Source of the DNA: Marivirga tractuosa DSM 4126
Lineage (GTDB): Bacteria; Bacteroidota; Bacteroidia; Cytophagales; Cyclobacteriaceae
Direction of reading: 5' to 3'
Length of the DNA: 64,000 nt
NCBI RefSeq assembly: GCF_000183425.1
Contig: NC_014759.1
Coordinates: 2,325,001-2,389,000 of the forward strand
In this document: positions 32,335-42,959 of the stretch, in pieces
How the letters are laid out: every line of letters starts with the position of its first letter
How positions within the stretch are numbered: position 1 is the first letter of the stretch
Program-made: the position numbers and the translations under genes
Notes under the pieces: generated by a model
What the model was told of the DNA's origin: nothing
What the model saw: the letters and a program-made list of their open reading frames with translations, nothing else
Database searches by the model: none

Positions 32335-33558
32335 ATGGAAAATTTTGCAACAATTAACATTCGAGAAACAAATGAATCAAAAAAAGTAAAAATTGCTTCT
32401 GATTCAAAACCTGAGCTTGTTGATGCAACACTCAAAAAATGGCAGGTATTAATTGACACACTCGCTAGCATTGTAAATGTCCCTTCTGCTTTGATCATGC
32501 GATTAAATAAGGACAATATCGAAGTATTTCTTAAGAGTAATACAAAGGGCAATCCCTATAAAGAAAATGAAAAGGTTGACTTGGTATATGGATTATATTG
32601 CGAGAATGTTATCGGAAAACAGGAGCAATTAATTGTACCGAATGCCAAGAAAAGCAAGGTATGGAGAAAGAATAACCCCGATGTTGATATTAATATGATT
32701 TCCTACCTGGGAGTACCGATAAACTGGCCTGATGGAGAGTGCTTTGGAACAGTCTGTGTTCTAGATAATAAAGAGAATAAATACAGTAAGGATTTTGCAG
32801 ATTTAATAAATCAAATGAAGCTTCATATTGAGCTTGATTTGCAGACGCTTTTACAGAATCTGGAGCTCCATGAACTAAATGAAGTCAAATCAAAGTTTTT
32901 ATCATTGATTTCTCACGATATCAGAGGGAGCATAAGCAGTTCAGATGAATTTTTAAAGCTACTCATTAAGCAGCCCAAAAATAAAGATTACGATGATATG
33001 CTCAAGATGTTAGATCATCTGAGTGTCAATTTATCGCAATCAAGGATAGCATTGGACAACCTATTAGGATGGTCGAAAAGTGTGGTGAAAAACATCAAAC
33101 CTGAAAAAAGTAGCTTTGATTTAGTTATTGTAATGGATGAGTTGATAAAATTTTTCTCTTTGCCAGTAAAAATAAAAGAATTAAAGATAGAGAAGAGCTA
33201 TTCTGCTAATCCGTGCCAAATTTTTTCAGATAAAAATATGCTCACCATGAGCATTCGTAACATTTTGTCAAATGCTATCAAATACTCTTTTAAAGGTGGT
33301 TTAGTAAAAATTAATATAAGTAAATCCAACGAAGATAGAGTGATTATCGAAATAATAGACTCAGGTATAGGGATGAATAATAAAACAAAAAATAGATTGT
33401 TTCATTATGCCGATTCTCATCAACAGCAAGGAACTGAGGGAGAGTCTAGTGCAGGAATTGGCTTAATGTTAACCAAAGAATTTTTGGATAAAATAGGAGC
33501 TAATGTAAGCGTTGATAGCGAAATTGACAAGGGGAGCACATTTACAGTTTGTATTTAA
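32335..33558 (+). CDS. Soluble GAF-domain sensor histidine kinase
   Basis: Cytosolic histidine kinase of 407 aa with no TM helix. A GAF domain (residues about 40-175; GLYCENVIG, SYLGVPINWPDGECFGTVCVLD) is followed by the phosphoacceptor helix LISHDIRGSISSSDEF near residue 192 and an ATPase domain with NAIKYSFKGG, IIDSGIGMNN and AGIGLMLTKEF. There is no receiver domain, and no response-regulator gene is adjacent, so the partner is elsewhere. Related GAF kinases in Bacteroidota sense light, redox state or small ligands; the ligand is not readable here. It is the first intact gene right of the array. Confidence 0.85.
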   Translation: MENFATINIRETNESKKVKIASDSKPELVDATLKKWQVLIDTLASIVNVPSALIMRLNKDNIEVFLKSNTKGNPYKENEKVDLVYGLYCENVIGKQEQLIVPNAKKSKVWRKNNPDVDINMISYLGVPINWPDGECFGTVCVLDNKENKYSKDFADLINQMKLHIELDLQTLLQNLELHELNEVKSKFLSLISHDIRGSISSSDEFLKLLIKQPKNKDYDDMLKMLDHLSVNLSQSRIALDNLLGWSKSVVKNIKPEKSSFDLVIVMDELIKFFSLPVKIKELKIEKSYSANPCQIFSDKNMLTMSIRNILSNAIKYSFKGGLVKINISKSNEDRVIIEIIDSGIGMNNKTKNRLFHYADSHQQQGTEGESSAGIGLMLTKEFLDKIGANVSVDSEIDKGSTFTVCI

Positions 33559-33778
33559 TTTTCATATTAGATTTGGAACTAAGCTTGTGAAATTTTAAAG
33601 TAGGTCCAAAGACGGGGAAGTTCAATACGGTATTCAGATCAACACTCAAAAAACACTACTCTTATGTTAGTTAAAACTTTAGAATAAGATTGCTGTTTTA
33701 CTTTTACCAATTCCTTGTGCAATGATTCTATAAAATCAACAAATCAAGCTAAATTGGCAATCTCGAATAAAATATTTC

Positions 33779-35245
33779 ATGAACGCAATTATTATAGGAG
33801 CTGGAATTGGGGGCATAGCCACCTCTATTCGTTTGGCGAAGAATGGTTACAAAGTAGATGTGTACGAGCAGAATAGTTACCCAGGTGGGAAACTTTCTCT
33901 TATAGAGCAAGATGGATTTAGGTTCGATGCAGGCCCTTCCTTATTTACTTTACCAGAATTGGTGGATGATTTGGTCAAGTTGCAAAATGAAAACAGTAAT
34001 ATTGAATTCCCCTATAAAAAATTAGATGAATCTTGTCGCTATTTCTGGGAAGACGGAAAAAGAATAACTGCTTATACCGAACCTAAGAAATTTGGGGCTG
34101 AAGTGGAAAAAGTTTTCAAAGTTCCAGCAAAAACTATAACCGATTACATCAAAAATGCCGAATTCAAATATGAAAAATCTGCTCGGATATTTTTGGAAAA
34201 ATCGCTTCACAAAACCTCCACTTTTCTATCGAAAGAAATACTTCCTGCCTTATTGAATATCTATAAGTTTGGCTTGTTTGAAAGCATGAACCAAGTCAAT
34301 CAAAGGAAGTTAAAAGACCCAAAATTGGTACAGCTTTTTAACCGATTCGCCACGTATAATGGTTCTGATCCTTATCAAGCGCCAGGAATTTTGACCTCAA
34401 TTGCTAATCTAGAATTAAACAAAGGCACTTTTTATCCTAAAAACGGGATGTACCAGATTACGGACACGCTGGTGAAAGTAGCGGAAAGTTTAGGCGTGAA
34501 ATTTCATTATAATGCTGCTGTAGAAAATATTAAAGTAGAAGATAAAGAGGCCAAGGGCGTGGTGGCAAATGGTGAATTTATCTCTGCAGATTTAGTGGTG
34601 AGCAATATGGATATCTACCCTACCTATAAGAAATTACTAAGTAAAGAAAAGCAACCCGAGCCTATTCTAAATCAGGAAAGAAGCAGTTCTGCCTTGATTT
34701 TTTATTGGGGTATTGCTAGAGAATTTGAGGAGTTGGGATTGCACAATATTTTCTTCAGTGAAGATTATCGCAAAGAATTCGATCACATTTTCAAAAAGAA
34801 AGCAGTAGCTCCAGATCCTACAGTCTACGTAAATATCACTTCTAAGCATTCCCCTGAAGATGCGCCAGAGGGAATGGAAAACTGGTTTGTGATGGTGAAT
34901 GTGCCAGCCAATAATGGACAAGATTGGGACAAGTTAATTCCAGAAATTAAAGAATCGGTACTGCAGAAATTAGAGCGGATGCTGAAAACTGATATCAGCA
35001 GACATATCAAAACAGAAAGCATTTTGGAACCCCGGACGATTGAAAGCAAAACCTCCTCTTACCAAGGAGCTCTTTATGGAAGCAGTTCGAATAATCGATA
35101 TGCTGCTTTTTTGCGTCATCCTAATTTCCATCAAAAGATAAAAAATCTGTACTTTTCAGGCGGAAGTGTTCATCCTGGTGGCGGAATTCCATTATGTTTG
35201 TTGTCAGCCAAGATTATTGATGATTTAAGTCCTTCGGCAAAATGA
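33779..35245 (+). CDS. crtD: CrtI/CrtD-family carotenoid desaturase
   Basis: FAD-dependent carotenoid desaturase of 488 aa. The N-terminal dinucleotide motif IIGAGIGGIATSIRLAKNG and YEQNSYPGGKLS are followed by the C-terminal FAD segment NLYFSGGSVHPGGGIPLCLLSAK. It could be phytoene desaturase (CrtI) or the 1'-hydroxy-carotenoid 3',4'-desaturase (CrtD). The 4-nt overlap with a CruF-type hydratase gene favours CrtD, because those two enzymes act in sequence in making myxol- or saproxanthin-type carotenoids in Bacteroidota. The symbol is therefore tentative. Membrane-associated. Confidence 0.75.
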   Translation: MNAIIIGAGIGGIATSIRLAKNGYKVDVYEQNSYPGGKLSLIEQDGFRFDAGPSLFTLPELVDDLVKLQNENSNIEFPYKKLDESCRYFWEDGKRITAYTEPKKFGAEVEKVFKVPAKTITDYIKNAEFKYEKSARIFLEKSLHKTSTFLSKEILPALLNIYKFGLFESMNQVNQRKLKDPKLVQLFNRFATYNGSDPYQAPGILTSIANLELNKGTFYPKNGMYQITDTLVKVAESLGVKFHYNAAVENIKVEDKEAKGVVANGEFISADLVVSNMDIYPTYKKLLSKEKQPEPILNQERSSSALIFYWGIAREFEELGLHNIFFSEDYRKEFDHIFKKKAVAPDPTVYVNITSKHSPEDAPEGMENWFVMVNVPANNGQDWDKLIPEIKESVLQKLERMLKTDISRHIKTESILEPRTIESKTSSYQGALYGSSSNNRYAAFLRHPNFHQKIKNLYFSGGSVHPGGGIPLCLLSAKIIDDLSPSAK

Positions 35246-35910
35246 ACAAAACACATGCGTTGACTATTATTCAAAAGATAAAATCCCGTCCGCTCATTGG
35301 TGGAATAATCATTACGGCCTTTTATTTTTTCGGAATACTCGGGATTCTTTCAGAAAGTAAAGATTGGTTTATTGAAAAAACAGCTTTCAACCTGTCCTTA
35401 TCATTCTTAATCTTGGTTTTCTATCAAAAAAACTATAGCCTAAGCTTACTTTGGGGATTCCTGTTTTGCTACTTGATTGGTTTTACGGCAGAATATCTAG
35501 GGGTAAATTTTGGATTGATTTTCGGTGATTATATCTATCCTGAAACACTAGGGCTGCAACTTGGAGGAGTTCCGATGATTATTGGTATCAATTGGTTTTT
35601 GATCACCTTCTGCGTTGCTGCTATCATTTTTCCTCTTAAGCTGAATATCATGCTAAAAATATTTATAGCTACGCTTTTAACTGTTCTAATTGATTTTTTG
35701 ATTGAACCAGTGGCCATGGAATTGAATTTCTGGAATTGGGAAACCAATGAAATCCCCATTCAAAATTATGTGGGCTGGGCTATTATTTCTTTTTTAATTT
35801 ACAGCTTCTATGCCATCATTAAATTACCGCTGGAAAATAAGATTTCATTAGTTCTATTAATTTGGCAAATAATATTCTTTGCTTGTTTGAATTTATTTTT
35901 GGTAAGTTAA
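35242..35910 (+). CDS. cruF: CruF-type carotenoid 1',2'-hydratase
   Basis: Integral membrane protein of 222 aa with about seven TM helices, of the carotenoid-biosynthesis DUF422/CruF family. The family signature is clear: GFTAEYLGVNFGLIFGDYIY, GGVPMIIGINW and DFLIEPVAMELNFWNW, with the conserved Glu and Asp residues thought to be catalytic. It adds water to the terminal double bond of psi-end carotenoids. It overlaps the desaturase gene by 4 nt, so the two are co-translated. Confidence 0.85.
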   Translation: MNKTHALTIIQKIKSRPLIGGIIITAFYFFGILGILSESKDWFIEKTAFNLSLSFLILVFYQKNYSLSLLWGFLFCYLIGFTAEYLGVNFGLIFGDYIYPETLGLQLGGVPMIIGINWFLITFCVAAIIFPLKLNIMLKIFIATLLTVLIDFLIEPVAMELNFWNWETNEIPIQNYVGWAIISFLIYSFYAIIKLPLENKISLVLLIWQIIFFACLNLFLVS

Positions 35911-36072
35911 TTTAACTTTTAGATCAATTAAATCAAAATCAGACACTATTAATGAATTGCCATAAACACCCCTATGATCCCCTCAAGGGGATAGTTCTCG
36001 CAGATTTGCTGTTTCAGAAAACAAAAAGTTTTATTAGTATTTTGCTCAATAATCCAGGTGGCTAGGGAATCT

Positions 36073-38841
36073 TTAATCTACCAAAAACTTCTTACTTACC
36101 ACTTGCCTCCCATTTCTTAACTGTAAAAAGTAAAGCCCTTCGGACAGACTTTGAACATTAATCAAGGACTGCTGATTTTCAAATTGACCTTCCAATTTGA
36201 CTCTCCCTTTAACATCCAAAATTTTATAACTGACTATTTCAGCTGTTTGATCTTCCCATTTTATAAAAATGCTTTCCTGGGCAGGATTAGGATAAATTTG
36301 AAATTCATTTCTAGGATTGAAGGCTGAATCAATAGCTGTAATTGGACTACCCAACTGATTATAAGTGTTTAAAACTTGATTCTCACCTTCCTTCAATCGG
36401 TAAGTGCGAAGTTTATCACTATTTGGAAATTCTTCTCTTCCATTCTCAACTTCATTAATACCAAACTTAAACTCAATGGCTGAACCAATAGTAATATCTG
36501 CTAAAGAACTTGTATAAATTCCATCCCCATTTTCATCATTTAAAGACTGTTCTTCAGCTCCCGTTTCGTTTTCACTTGAAATCAAAATCACCGATTCTGA
36601 ATCAGGATCAAAGCCTCCATCTTCAATTAAATCATTCATATCTACCATTAATTCAACTGATGTGGTGGTTTCCTCGGCTGTCATCAACTTATAAATATGA
36701 GTTGAATGAGCTTCCATTTCAGCTATATCCAAGTTGAAACTACCACCAGAATTAATGGTCAAATCCACTTGATTTCCACTGAGCAAATCCACTAATTGGT
36801 AACTTCCCGCAATTAAGCTGGAACTGTTTAAATTTATCGCAATATTGCTTTTGCTACTACTTGTTAAATTAGCCACCACAATAATTTGCTCTTCATTTTC
36901 TTGTCTGATAAAGCTGAATATAGAATTGTCAGATGAAGAAATAGAGCTGTAATTTCCTGTTCTCAAAGCTTGCTGGCTATTTCTTGTTGAAATCGCATCT
37001 TGATAGACTCGCCAGAGCGATTCGGGTGCTGTCTGTTGCTCAGCTACATTTTTATCTGGATAATCTGATTCTGGTGCTCTCCATGGGCTTCCAGTAGTGA
37101 ATCCAGCATTAGAAGCATCACTCCATTGCATGGGCAATCGGATATCTTCATCAGGTTTTTGCCCTAACATCCCGATTTCTTCTCCATAGTAAAGATACGG
37201 TATACCTGGCAAGGTCATTAATAATTCAGCTACTTGCTTGGCTTTGGCTTTATCGCTTCCTAAAACATTCATCACCCGATCCATATCATGATTGGTTAGG
37301 AAGGTGCCAAACTGAAGATAAGGATAGCTGCCCATCACTTCCTGTGATTTTGCCACTAAACCATCTGCATTTCCATTGATTACAGCACCAATAATAGCAT
37401 TGGCTAAATCAAATTCAAATACATAATCTAAGCCATCCTTACCAACATACTCTCTTGCTTTATTTGTCGAAGTCCATGCTTCACCAACTGAAAATGAATT
37501 TGGATTTATGGACTTATAATGCGTTCGGAAATCTTTCCAAAACTGAAAGGTTTCTTCCACGTCTTCCAAGCCTTCCTCTGTTTCATAAATATATTTTACT
37601 GCATCCAATCGGAACCCATCAACATTCATTTCTTCTAGCCAGAAAGTAGAAATATCAAACATTTCTTCTTTTACGCCTGGCGTTTCATAATTAATGTCAG
37701 GCATTCCTCCCCAAAAAAGACCGTAATAATAATCTCCATTGCTTTGATGCCAAACATTTTGTCCCCAAGGACCACTTCCTCCTGGATTGCTGTCTTCCCA
37801 AACGTACCAATCTCTTTTTTCATCAGCAGGATTTTTGGAATCTCGGAACCATGGATGTTCACTGGAACTATGGTTCATCACATAATCAATGATAACTTTT
37901 ATACCGCGTTCGTGAGCTGCAGCTATAAATTCCTTAAAATCTTCATTAGTACCGTAATCACTTTCTAGCTCACGATAATCGGTTACATCATAGCCATGAT
38001 AGCTGGGTGACTGATGAATGGGCATTAACCAAATGCCTTTAACGCCCAAATCATGATGCGTTGCAGGATTCCCATCATTAAGGTAATCTAATTTTTGAAT
38101 GAGCCCTTGAAAATCCCCAATTCCATCGCCATCAGAATCGTAAAAACTGCGAACAAATATTTCATAAAATACCGTTTCATTCCACCAGTAAGTATCGGTG
38201 TTTCCTATGGTGACAAAATTTTCAAAGACTTTAGTCTCACTTTCCCCATCTGCATTTTGAATGCTTAGACTCACATCAAAACTTCCTTCATTGGCATAAC
38301 TGACAACTGGATATTGTTCTGCACTAGAACTGGGTGTTCCACCAGCAAAGCTCCATTCCCAGCTGGCAGGGTTTCCATTTGATAAATCTGTAAACTGAAT
38401 CACTTCTCCAGGGATAGCAAAATTTGAAGAGGCAGAAATATTGACTTGGAGGACATCATTTGGGACTTCATCATTATACCAAAATGCTATCACATCATTT
38501 TCTTCAATCGTGAAACTACGATTAGCTCCACCTCCAGGGAACTCTTCAGTTCCATCCCAGCTGCCATTGATTCGGGCTTTTAATTCAATTTGTTGTCCAA
38601 TATTAAATGTTTCTTCAGCTACATAAATCCCATCTGAATTATCATCACTTAAAACTAAAGCAGGGCTTCCCCAATCGTTGAATGAACCTGCTATATCAAC
38701 AAAATCAGCATTGGGATTAAAATTTCCTTGAGTGATTTGCTCCTTCATATTCACCTGAAATTCGACAGTAGTGGACTGAGACAACGCAGCCGAAGGAAGA
38801 ATGACTAAAAAGAATAATAGAGTAGATTTTAAAAATGTCAT
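36073..38841 (-). CDS. Secreted GH13 alpha-amylase with PKD domain and T9SS tail
   Basis: Multidomain starch hydrolase of 922 aa. Signal peptide (1-21); a beta-sandwich starch-binding-like domain (24-130); a PKD domain (about 135-210, FTDLSNGNPASWEWSFAGGTPS); a GH13 TIM barrel (about 215-700) with nucleophile Asp in DGFRLDAVKYIY, acid Glu in SVGEAWTS and FLTNHDMDR; a second sandwich domain; and a C-terminal type IX sorting domain (FQIYPNPAQESIFIKW…). It should be exported across the outer membrane by T9SS and degrade alpha-glucans. No SusC/D genes are adjacent. Confidence 0.9.
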   Translation of the reverse strand: MTFLKSTLLFFLVILPSAALSQSTTVEFQVNMKEQITQGNFNPNADFVDIAGSFNDWGSPALVLSDDNSDGIYVAEETFNIGQQIELKARINGSWDGTEEFPGGGANRSFTIEENDVIAFWYNDEVPNDVLQVNISASSNFAIPGEVIQFTDLSNGNPASWEWSFAGGTPSSSAEQYPVVSYANEGSFDVSLSIQNADGESETKVFENFVTIGNTDTYWWNETVFYEIFVRSFYDSDGDGIGDFQGLIQKLDYLNDGNPATHHDLGVKGIWLMPIHQSPSYHGYDVTDYRELESDYGTNEDFKEFIAAAHERGIKVIIDYVMNHSSSEHPWFRDSKNPADEKRDWYVWEDSNPGGSGPWGQNVWHQSNGDYYYGLFWGGMPDINYETPGVKEEMFDISTFWLEEMNVDGFRLDAVKYIYETEEGLEDVEETFQFWKDFRTHYKSINPNSFSVGEAWTSTNKAREYVGKDGLDYVFEFDLANAIIGAVINGNADGLVAKSQEVMGSYPYLQFGTFLTNHDMDRVMNVLGSDKAKAKQVAELLMTLPGIPYLYYGEEIGMLGQKPDEDIRLPMQWSDASNAGFTTGSPWRAPESDYPDKNVAEQQTAPESLWRVYQDAISTRNSQQALRTGNYSSISSSDNSIFSFIRQENEEQIIVVANLTSSSKSNIAINLNSSSLIAGSYQLVDLLSGNQVDLTINSGGSFNLDIAEMEAHSTHIYKLMTAEETTTSVELMVDMNDLIEDGGFDPDSESVILISSENETGAEEQSLNDENGDGIYTSSLADITIGSAIEFKFGINEVENGREEFPNSDKLRTYRLKEGENQVLNTYNQLGSPITAIDSAFNPRNEFQIYPNPAQESIFIKWEDQTAEIVSYKILDVKGRVKLEGQFENQQSLINVQSLSEGLYFLQLRNGRQVVSKKFLVD

Positions 38842-38885
38842 AACTCAAATTTACTAAAATATAGTGAGATTGATTATTGATTAAA

Positions 38886-39944
38886 TCAAAATAGTGGGAA
38901 CGCACCGCCTCTTCTAAAGGCAGAAGTATCTAGCTGAATCTTTTGACCGCCTTTCATATATTTCTTCTTAGCCATATGAAAGAGTTGATTGATCATATCA
39001 GCTTCAGCGCCATTCCCTCTCATTCTATGCCCCCAATTGGAATCATTTACTTTTCCTTGATGAAGGTTTTCAATTTGATGCCAGACTTTTTCAAATCGAT
39101 CAGGAAAATAATTTTCTAGCCATTTCTTAAAAATTTCAGCTATTCTGCCGTTCAATCGAACAACTGTATAACCTGCGTCCGCAGCTCCATTTTCAGCTGC
39201 TTTTTTTATGATTTCAGGAATCTCACTATGGTTTAAGCCGGGAATGATTGGGGCATTCATAATGGAAACAGGAATTCCTTTTTCACCCAAAATTTTGATG
39301 GCTTGTAGCTTTTTTATAGAAGAAGCAGTTCTGGGTTCCAAAACTGACCTTAACTTTTCATCCAAGCTGGTGATGGATAAAATAACTCGAACTAAGTTAT
39401 CTTTTGCCAAATCTTCCAGAATATCCATATCCTCCAAAAAGCCTGTGTTTTTGGTGATGATTCCCACGGGATGTCGATATTTCGCCATTACCTTTAATAG
39501 ACTTCTAGTAATTCTGAGCTTTCTTTCCAGTGGTTGATAACAATCTGTATTCCCGGAAAGCACAATAGGCTTAACTTTCCATTTAGGGTTTAAAAGCTCT
39601 TTTTCAAGTAGTTCAGCAGCATTCTTTTTGACAATAATTTTGGATTCAAAATCTAGGCCTGCATCCCAGCCCCAATATTCGTGGGAATTTCGAGCATAAC
39701 AATAAACACAACCATGTTCGCATCCTTGGTAGGGGTTTATAGAGTAATCCATACCAACATCCGGACTGCTCACTTTATTAATGATTTTTTTCGGGTGTTC
39801 GTAAAATATTTGAGTGCTTGGCTTATCTAAATGCGTATATTCATCAATCCCCTCGTCCCACTCTGTGCTAAATTCTTGTTTGGAAAATGAGTTGGACAAT
39901 CGTTGCTGCGCGCCTCTTCCTTTTATGTTTTGCGATGGATTCAC
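38886..39944 (-). CDS. Radical SAM protein (PA0069 / SplB-like group)
   Basis: Radical SAM enzyme of 352 aa. The [4Fe-4S] motif is CEHGCVYC (C-x3-C-x2-C) near residue 74, in the context NPYQGCEHGCVYCYARNSHEYWG, which is characteristic of the PA0069 family, relatives of spore photoproduct lyase. SIMNAPIIPGLN and the C-terminal GNGAEADMINQLF are also conserved. The reaction is unknown for this subgroup. It starts at 39944, with a divergent 124-bp gap to the TPM gene. Confidence 0.85.
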   Translation of the reverse strand: MNPSQNIKGRGAQQRLSNSFSKQEFSTEWDEGIDEYTHLDKPSTQIFYEHPKKIINKVSSPDVGMDYSINPYQGCEHGCVYCYARNSHEYWGWDAGLDFESKIIVKKNAAELLEKELLNPKWKVKPIVLSGNTDCYQPLERKLRITRSLLKVMAKYRHPVGIITKNTGFLEDMDILEDLAKDNLVRVILSITSLDEKLRSVLEPRTASSIKKLQAIKILGEKGIPVSIMNAPIIPGLNHSEIPEIIKKAAENGAADAGYTVVRLNGRIAEIFKKWLENYFPDRFEKVWHQIENLHQGKVNDSNWGHRMRGNGAEADMINQLFHMAKKKYMKGGQKIQLDTSAFRRGGAFPLF

Positions 39945-40068
39945 TTAGCAAAAATACTAATATTTTTAGCTTTATACTAAATATTGAATCATTAAATTTA
40001 TAGGAAATATTATCTAAAACAATTCATCAATTGTAACTTAGAGGCTCTAAATTCAGTAAACTTACAGC

Positions 40069-40854
40069 ATGAAAAATATTTACCTAATCTTTGTAGCGCT
40101 ATTTATTTCCACTTCGGTTTTTGCACAGGATGAAATCCCGCCAAGACCCAATCCTCCGAAGTTGGTGAATGATTTAACAAATACCTTGAGCAAAGGGGAA
40201 CAACAACAATTAGAACGTAAACTTGTAGCTTATAACGACAGTACTTCAACTCAAGTGGTGATTTTGATTGTTCCGACTTATGGCCAATACGATCCTAATC
40301 AATTTGGAGTGGCCGTATTTGATAAATGGAAGATCGGTCAGGCTGACAAAGACAATGGCTTACTGATTACTGTTGCGATGCAAGATCGCAAAATGTTTAT
40401 CAACACAGGCTATGGATTGGAAGATGTGGTTCCTGATGGCGCAGCAAGTACTATTATCAACGAATACATGAAACCAGCTTTCCGAAATAATAATTATTAC
40501 AAAGGGTTGGATGATGCTACCAGTATTGTTTTTGATTTAGCTTCTGGAAAATATACCGCAGACAAATTAGCAGATAATGATGCCGGTAAAGGCATTGGCC
40601 TTGGGGCATTTTTAATATTTTTCTTTATTATCATCACCATTATCTCCCGAATAAGAAGAGTTAGAAAACATCACATGGGCGGAGGAAGTTTAGATATGAT
40701 CACCTTAATGATGCTATTAGGTAATAGTGGAAGAAGTCATGGTGGAACTTTTGGAGATTTTAACTCAGGTGGAGGAGGCTTCGGTGGAGGCGGTGGTTTT
40801 GGCGGCTTCGGTGGCGGAATGACCGGAGGTGGTGGTGCTGGAGGAAGCTGGTAA
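40069..40854 (+). CDS. TPM-domain membrane protein with Gly-rich tail
   Basis: YgcG-type protein of 261 aa. A signal peptide (1-19) is followed by a TPM (DUF477) domain, residues about 30-165 (VNDLTNTLSKGEQQQLERKL, STSTQVVILIVPTYGQYDPNQF, MFINTGYGLEDVVPDGAA), one TM helix (GLGAFLIFFFIIITIISRI) and a glycine-rich end (SGGGGFGGGGGFGG…GGAGGSW). The TPM domain faces the periplasm. Relatives often pair with LemA, which is not next to it here. Some members have phosphatase activity or aid photosystem repair; the role here is unknown. Confidence 0.85.
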   Translation: MKNIYLIFVALFISTSVFAQDEIPPRPNPPKLVNDLTNTLSKGEQQQLERKLVAYNDSTSTQVVILIVPTYGQYDPNQFGVAVFDKWKIGQADKDNGLLITVAMQDRKMFINTGYGLEDVVPDGAASTIINEYMKPAFRNNNYYKGLDDATSIVFDLASGKYTADKLADNDAGKGIGLGAFLIFFFIIITIISRIRRVRKHHMGGGSLDMITLMMLLGNSGRSHGGTFGDFNSGGGGFGGGGGFGGFGGGMTGGGGAGGSW

Positions 40855-40923
40855 ATTAGCTCTTATAAACCCTTTTCTTTTGGCACTGTTATAGTATAAT
40901 CACAGCCTATACTTCAATTTTTT

Positions 40924-42951
40924 ATGTACAGATTCTTAATTTTTCTCATCTGTTTTTGTGCCCTTATGGGTTCAGTTCATGCACAAGAAATCAGAAACGA
41001 CTCCATCCTAGAAGTGGTAACAGTAACGGGTTTTAGTAAAGGAGAGCAAATCAATAAACAATCTGCCCCGATTGCTTACTTAAGTCCAAAGGAATTGGAT
41101 AACTTTTCTCCACACAATCCAGTGATGGCCTGGAATACATTGCCTGGGGTTAATTTAGAGCAAAGAGCTATTTCAAGTTACCGAGTCAGCATAAGAGGAA
41201 GTTCTATTCGTTCGCCCTTTGGTGTTCGAGACGTGAAAGTCTATTGGAATGGCTTACCTTTTACTGAAGCTAATGGATCAACGGCATTAAACTTATTTAG
41301 CAACACCCAAATGCAAGAGTTAGAAGTAGTGAAAGGTCCTGCAGGAAGTTTATTTGGCGCAGGTTTGGGAGGCGTCATGCAAATAAACAATTTTCCTTCT
41401 CAGCAAGAAAGCCCGCTCCAAATTCAAGTTTCAGGAGGAAGTTTTAATCAATTGAATGCTGGTGTAAAAGGACAAATTGAATCTGGAAAATGGTCGACTT
41501 TTTATGCGGTAGACCACCAACAAAATGATGGATATAGGGATCATAATGCTTTGGATCGGCAAAATTATCAAATTTCTTCTCGCTATCAAATCAATGACAA
41601 TCACCAACTGGATTTCCATCTTTTGTATAATGATTTGTTTTATGAAATACCAGGAGGTTTAACAGCTGAGCAGTTTGCAGAGGATCCCTCGCAAGCCAGA
41701 GCGGGCAGTGCACCTCAAAATTCTTCAATTGATCAAAGAACCGTTTTTTATGGAGTGGGCTATACCAGTTTTTTTGGTGACAATTTAAGTCAATCTACTC
41801 ATATTGCTGGAACTTACACCTCGTTTCAAAATCCATTTATTTTGGATTATAAAGAAGACCAAAACAGAGAAGTTGCTTTGCGCCATCAGTGGACTTATGA
41901 TATGAATTTCCAGAATGTAGATTGGAAGTGGGATGCTGGTTTAGAATGGCAATATGCCGATAATTCGGCCAATAATTACGGAAATGTAAACGGTAGAAAA
42001 GATACCATTCGCTTTGCAGATGATTTGAATATCGACAGGAAATTATTTTTCCTGCAAACTCAGATTGGCTTTGAAAAATGGCAATTAACTTTAGGCTTGA
42101 GTAGTAATTTATTGGAATATAAAGTTGATAGAAAGGTAAATGCTTTTGCCGAACCATTCGAATTCAATAGAAATTTTGATAATGAAGTTATTCCAAGAGT
42201 AGCATTACAATATCAATGGACAACCCAAAACATGACCTTTGCTTCCTTAAGCGAAGGCTTTTCAAGTCCGACTTTGGATGAAATAAGGACTAATGAAGGT
42301 AGTATCAACAGAAATTTGCAGGCAGAAAGAGGAAGGACGTATGAATTGGGACATAAATATTATGGGAACAGGATACAACTAGACGCTACAGTTTTCTATT
42401 CGGCCTTAAGAGAAACGATCACAACTTATACCAATCAAGACGGAGTGGTGCTTTTTCAAAATGCAGGCGCCACCAATCAATTGGGCACGGAATGGGGCTT
42501 GAATGTGAATTGGCTTGATAATCAAGCAGGTGTCCTCAATCAAATAAATAGCAGAACGAGCTATAATTTTTACGAATTTACATTTGATGATTACCAAAAA
42601 AGAGAAGAAGATTTTTCAGGTAATTTATTGACGGGTGTTCCCCAGCACACTTTCAATCAGACAGTAGCAATTGGATTGTTGAAAAGCGTAAAGCTCAATT
42701 TGCACTTCCGCTATGTAAGCGAAACTCCCCTCACTGATGATAATGAAATATTGGCCGATCCCTATCATTTGCTAAACGCCAACATTGATTATCAACTACC
42801 TATTGAGCAAAAAGTCAATTTATTTGGTGGGATGGAGAATATTTTCAATACTACCTACAGTTTAGGCAATGATCTCAATGCTTTTGGCGGAAGATTTTAT
42901 CAGCCAGCTCCTGGACGGAATTTTTATATGGGGGTGAAATGGAAGTTGTGA
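40924..42951 (+). CDS. TonB-dependent outer-membrane receptor
   Basis: Outer-membrane receptor of 675 aa. A signal peptide (1-20, ending VHAQE) is followed by a plug domain (SILEVVTVTGFSKGEQINKQ, RVSIRGSSIRSPFGVRDVKVYWNG, LEVVKGPAGSLFGAGLGG) and a 22-strand barrel typical of FecA/FhuA-like receptors, ending in an aromatic strand GRNFYMGVKWKL. It has no N-terminal carboxypeptidase-like domain, unlike SusC proteins, which favours iron or cofactor uptake over glycans. No siderophore genes are adjacent, so the ligand is unknown. Confidence 0.88.
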   Translation: MYRFLIFLICFCALMGSVHAQEIRNDSILEVVTVTGFSKGEQINKQSAPIAYLSPKELDNFSPHNPVMAWNTLPGVNLEQRAISSYRVSIRGSSIRSPFGVRDVKVYWNGLPFTEANGSTALNLFSNTQMQELEVVKGPAGSLFGAGLGGVMQINNFPSQQESPLQIQVSGGSFNQLNAGVKGQIESGKWSTFYAVDHQQNDGYRDHNALDRQNYQISSRYQINDNHQLDFHLLYNDLFYEIPGGLTAEQFAEDPSQARAGSAPQNSSIDQRTVFYGVGYTSFFGDNLSQSTHIAGTYTSFQNPFILDYKEDQNREVALRHQWTYDMNFQNVDWKWDAGLEWQYADNSANNYGNVNGRKDTIRFADDLNIDRKLFFLQTQIGFEKWQLTLGLSSNLLEYKVDRKVNAFAEPFEFNRNFDNEVIPRVALQYQWTTQNMTFASLSEGFSSPTLDEIRTNEGSINRNLQAERGRTYELGHKYYGNRIQLDATVFYSALRETITTYTNQDGVVLFQNAGATNQLGTEWGLNVNWLDNQAGVLNQINSRTSYNFYEFTFDDYQKREEDFSGNLLTGVPQHTFNQTVAIGLLKSVKLNLHFRYVSETPLTDDNEILADPYHLLNANIDYQLPIEQKVNLFGGMENIFNTTYSLGNDLNAFGGRFYQPAPGRNFYMGVKWKL

Positions 42952-42959
42952 ACCAGAAT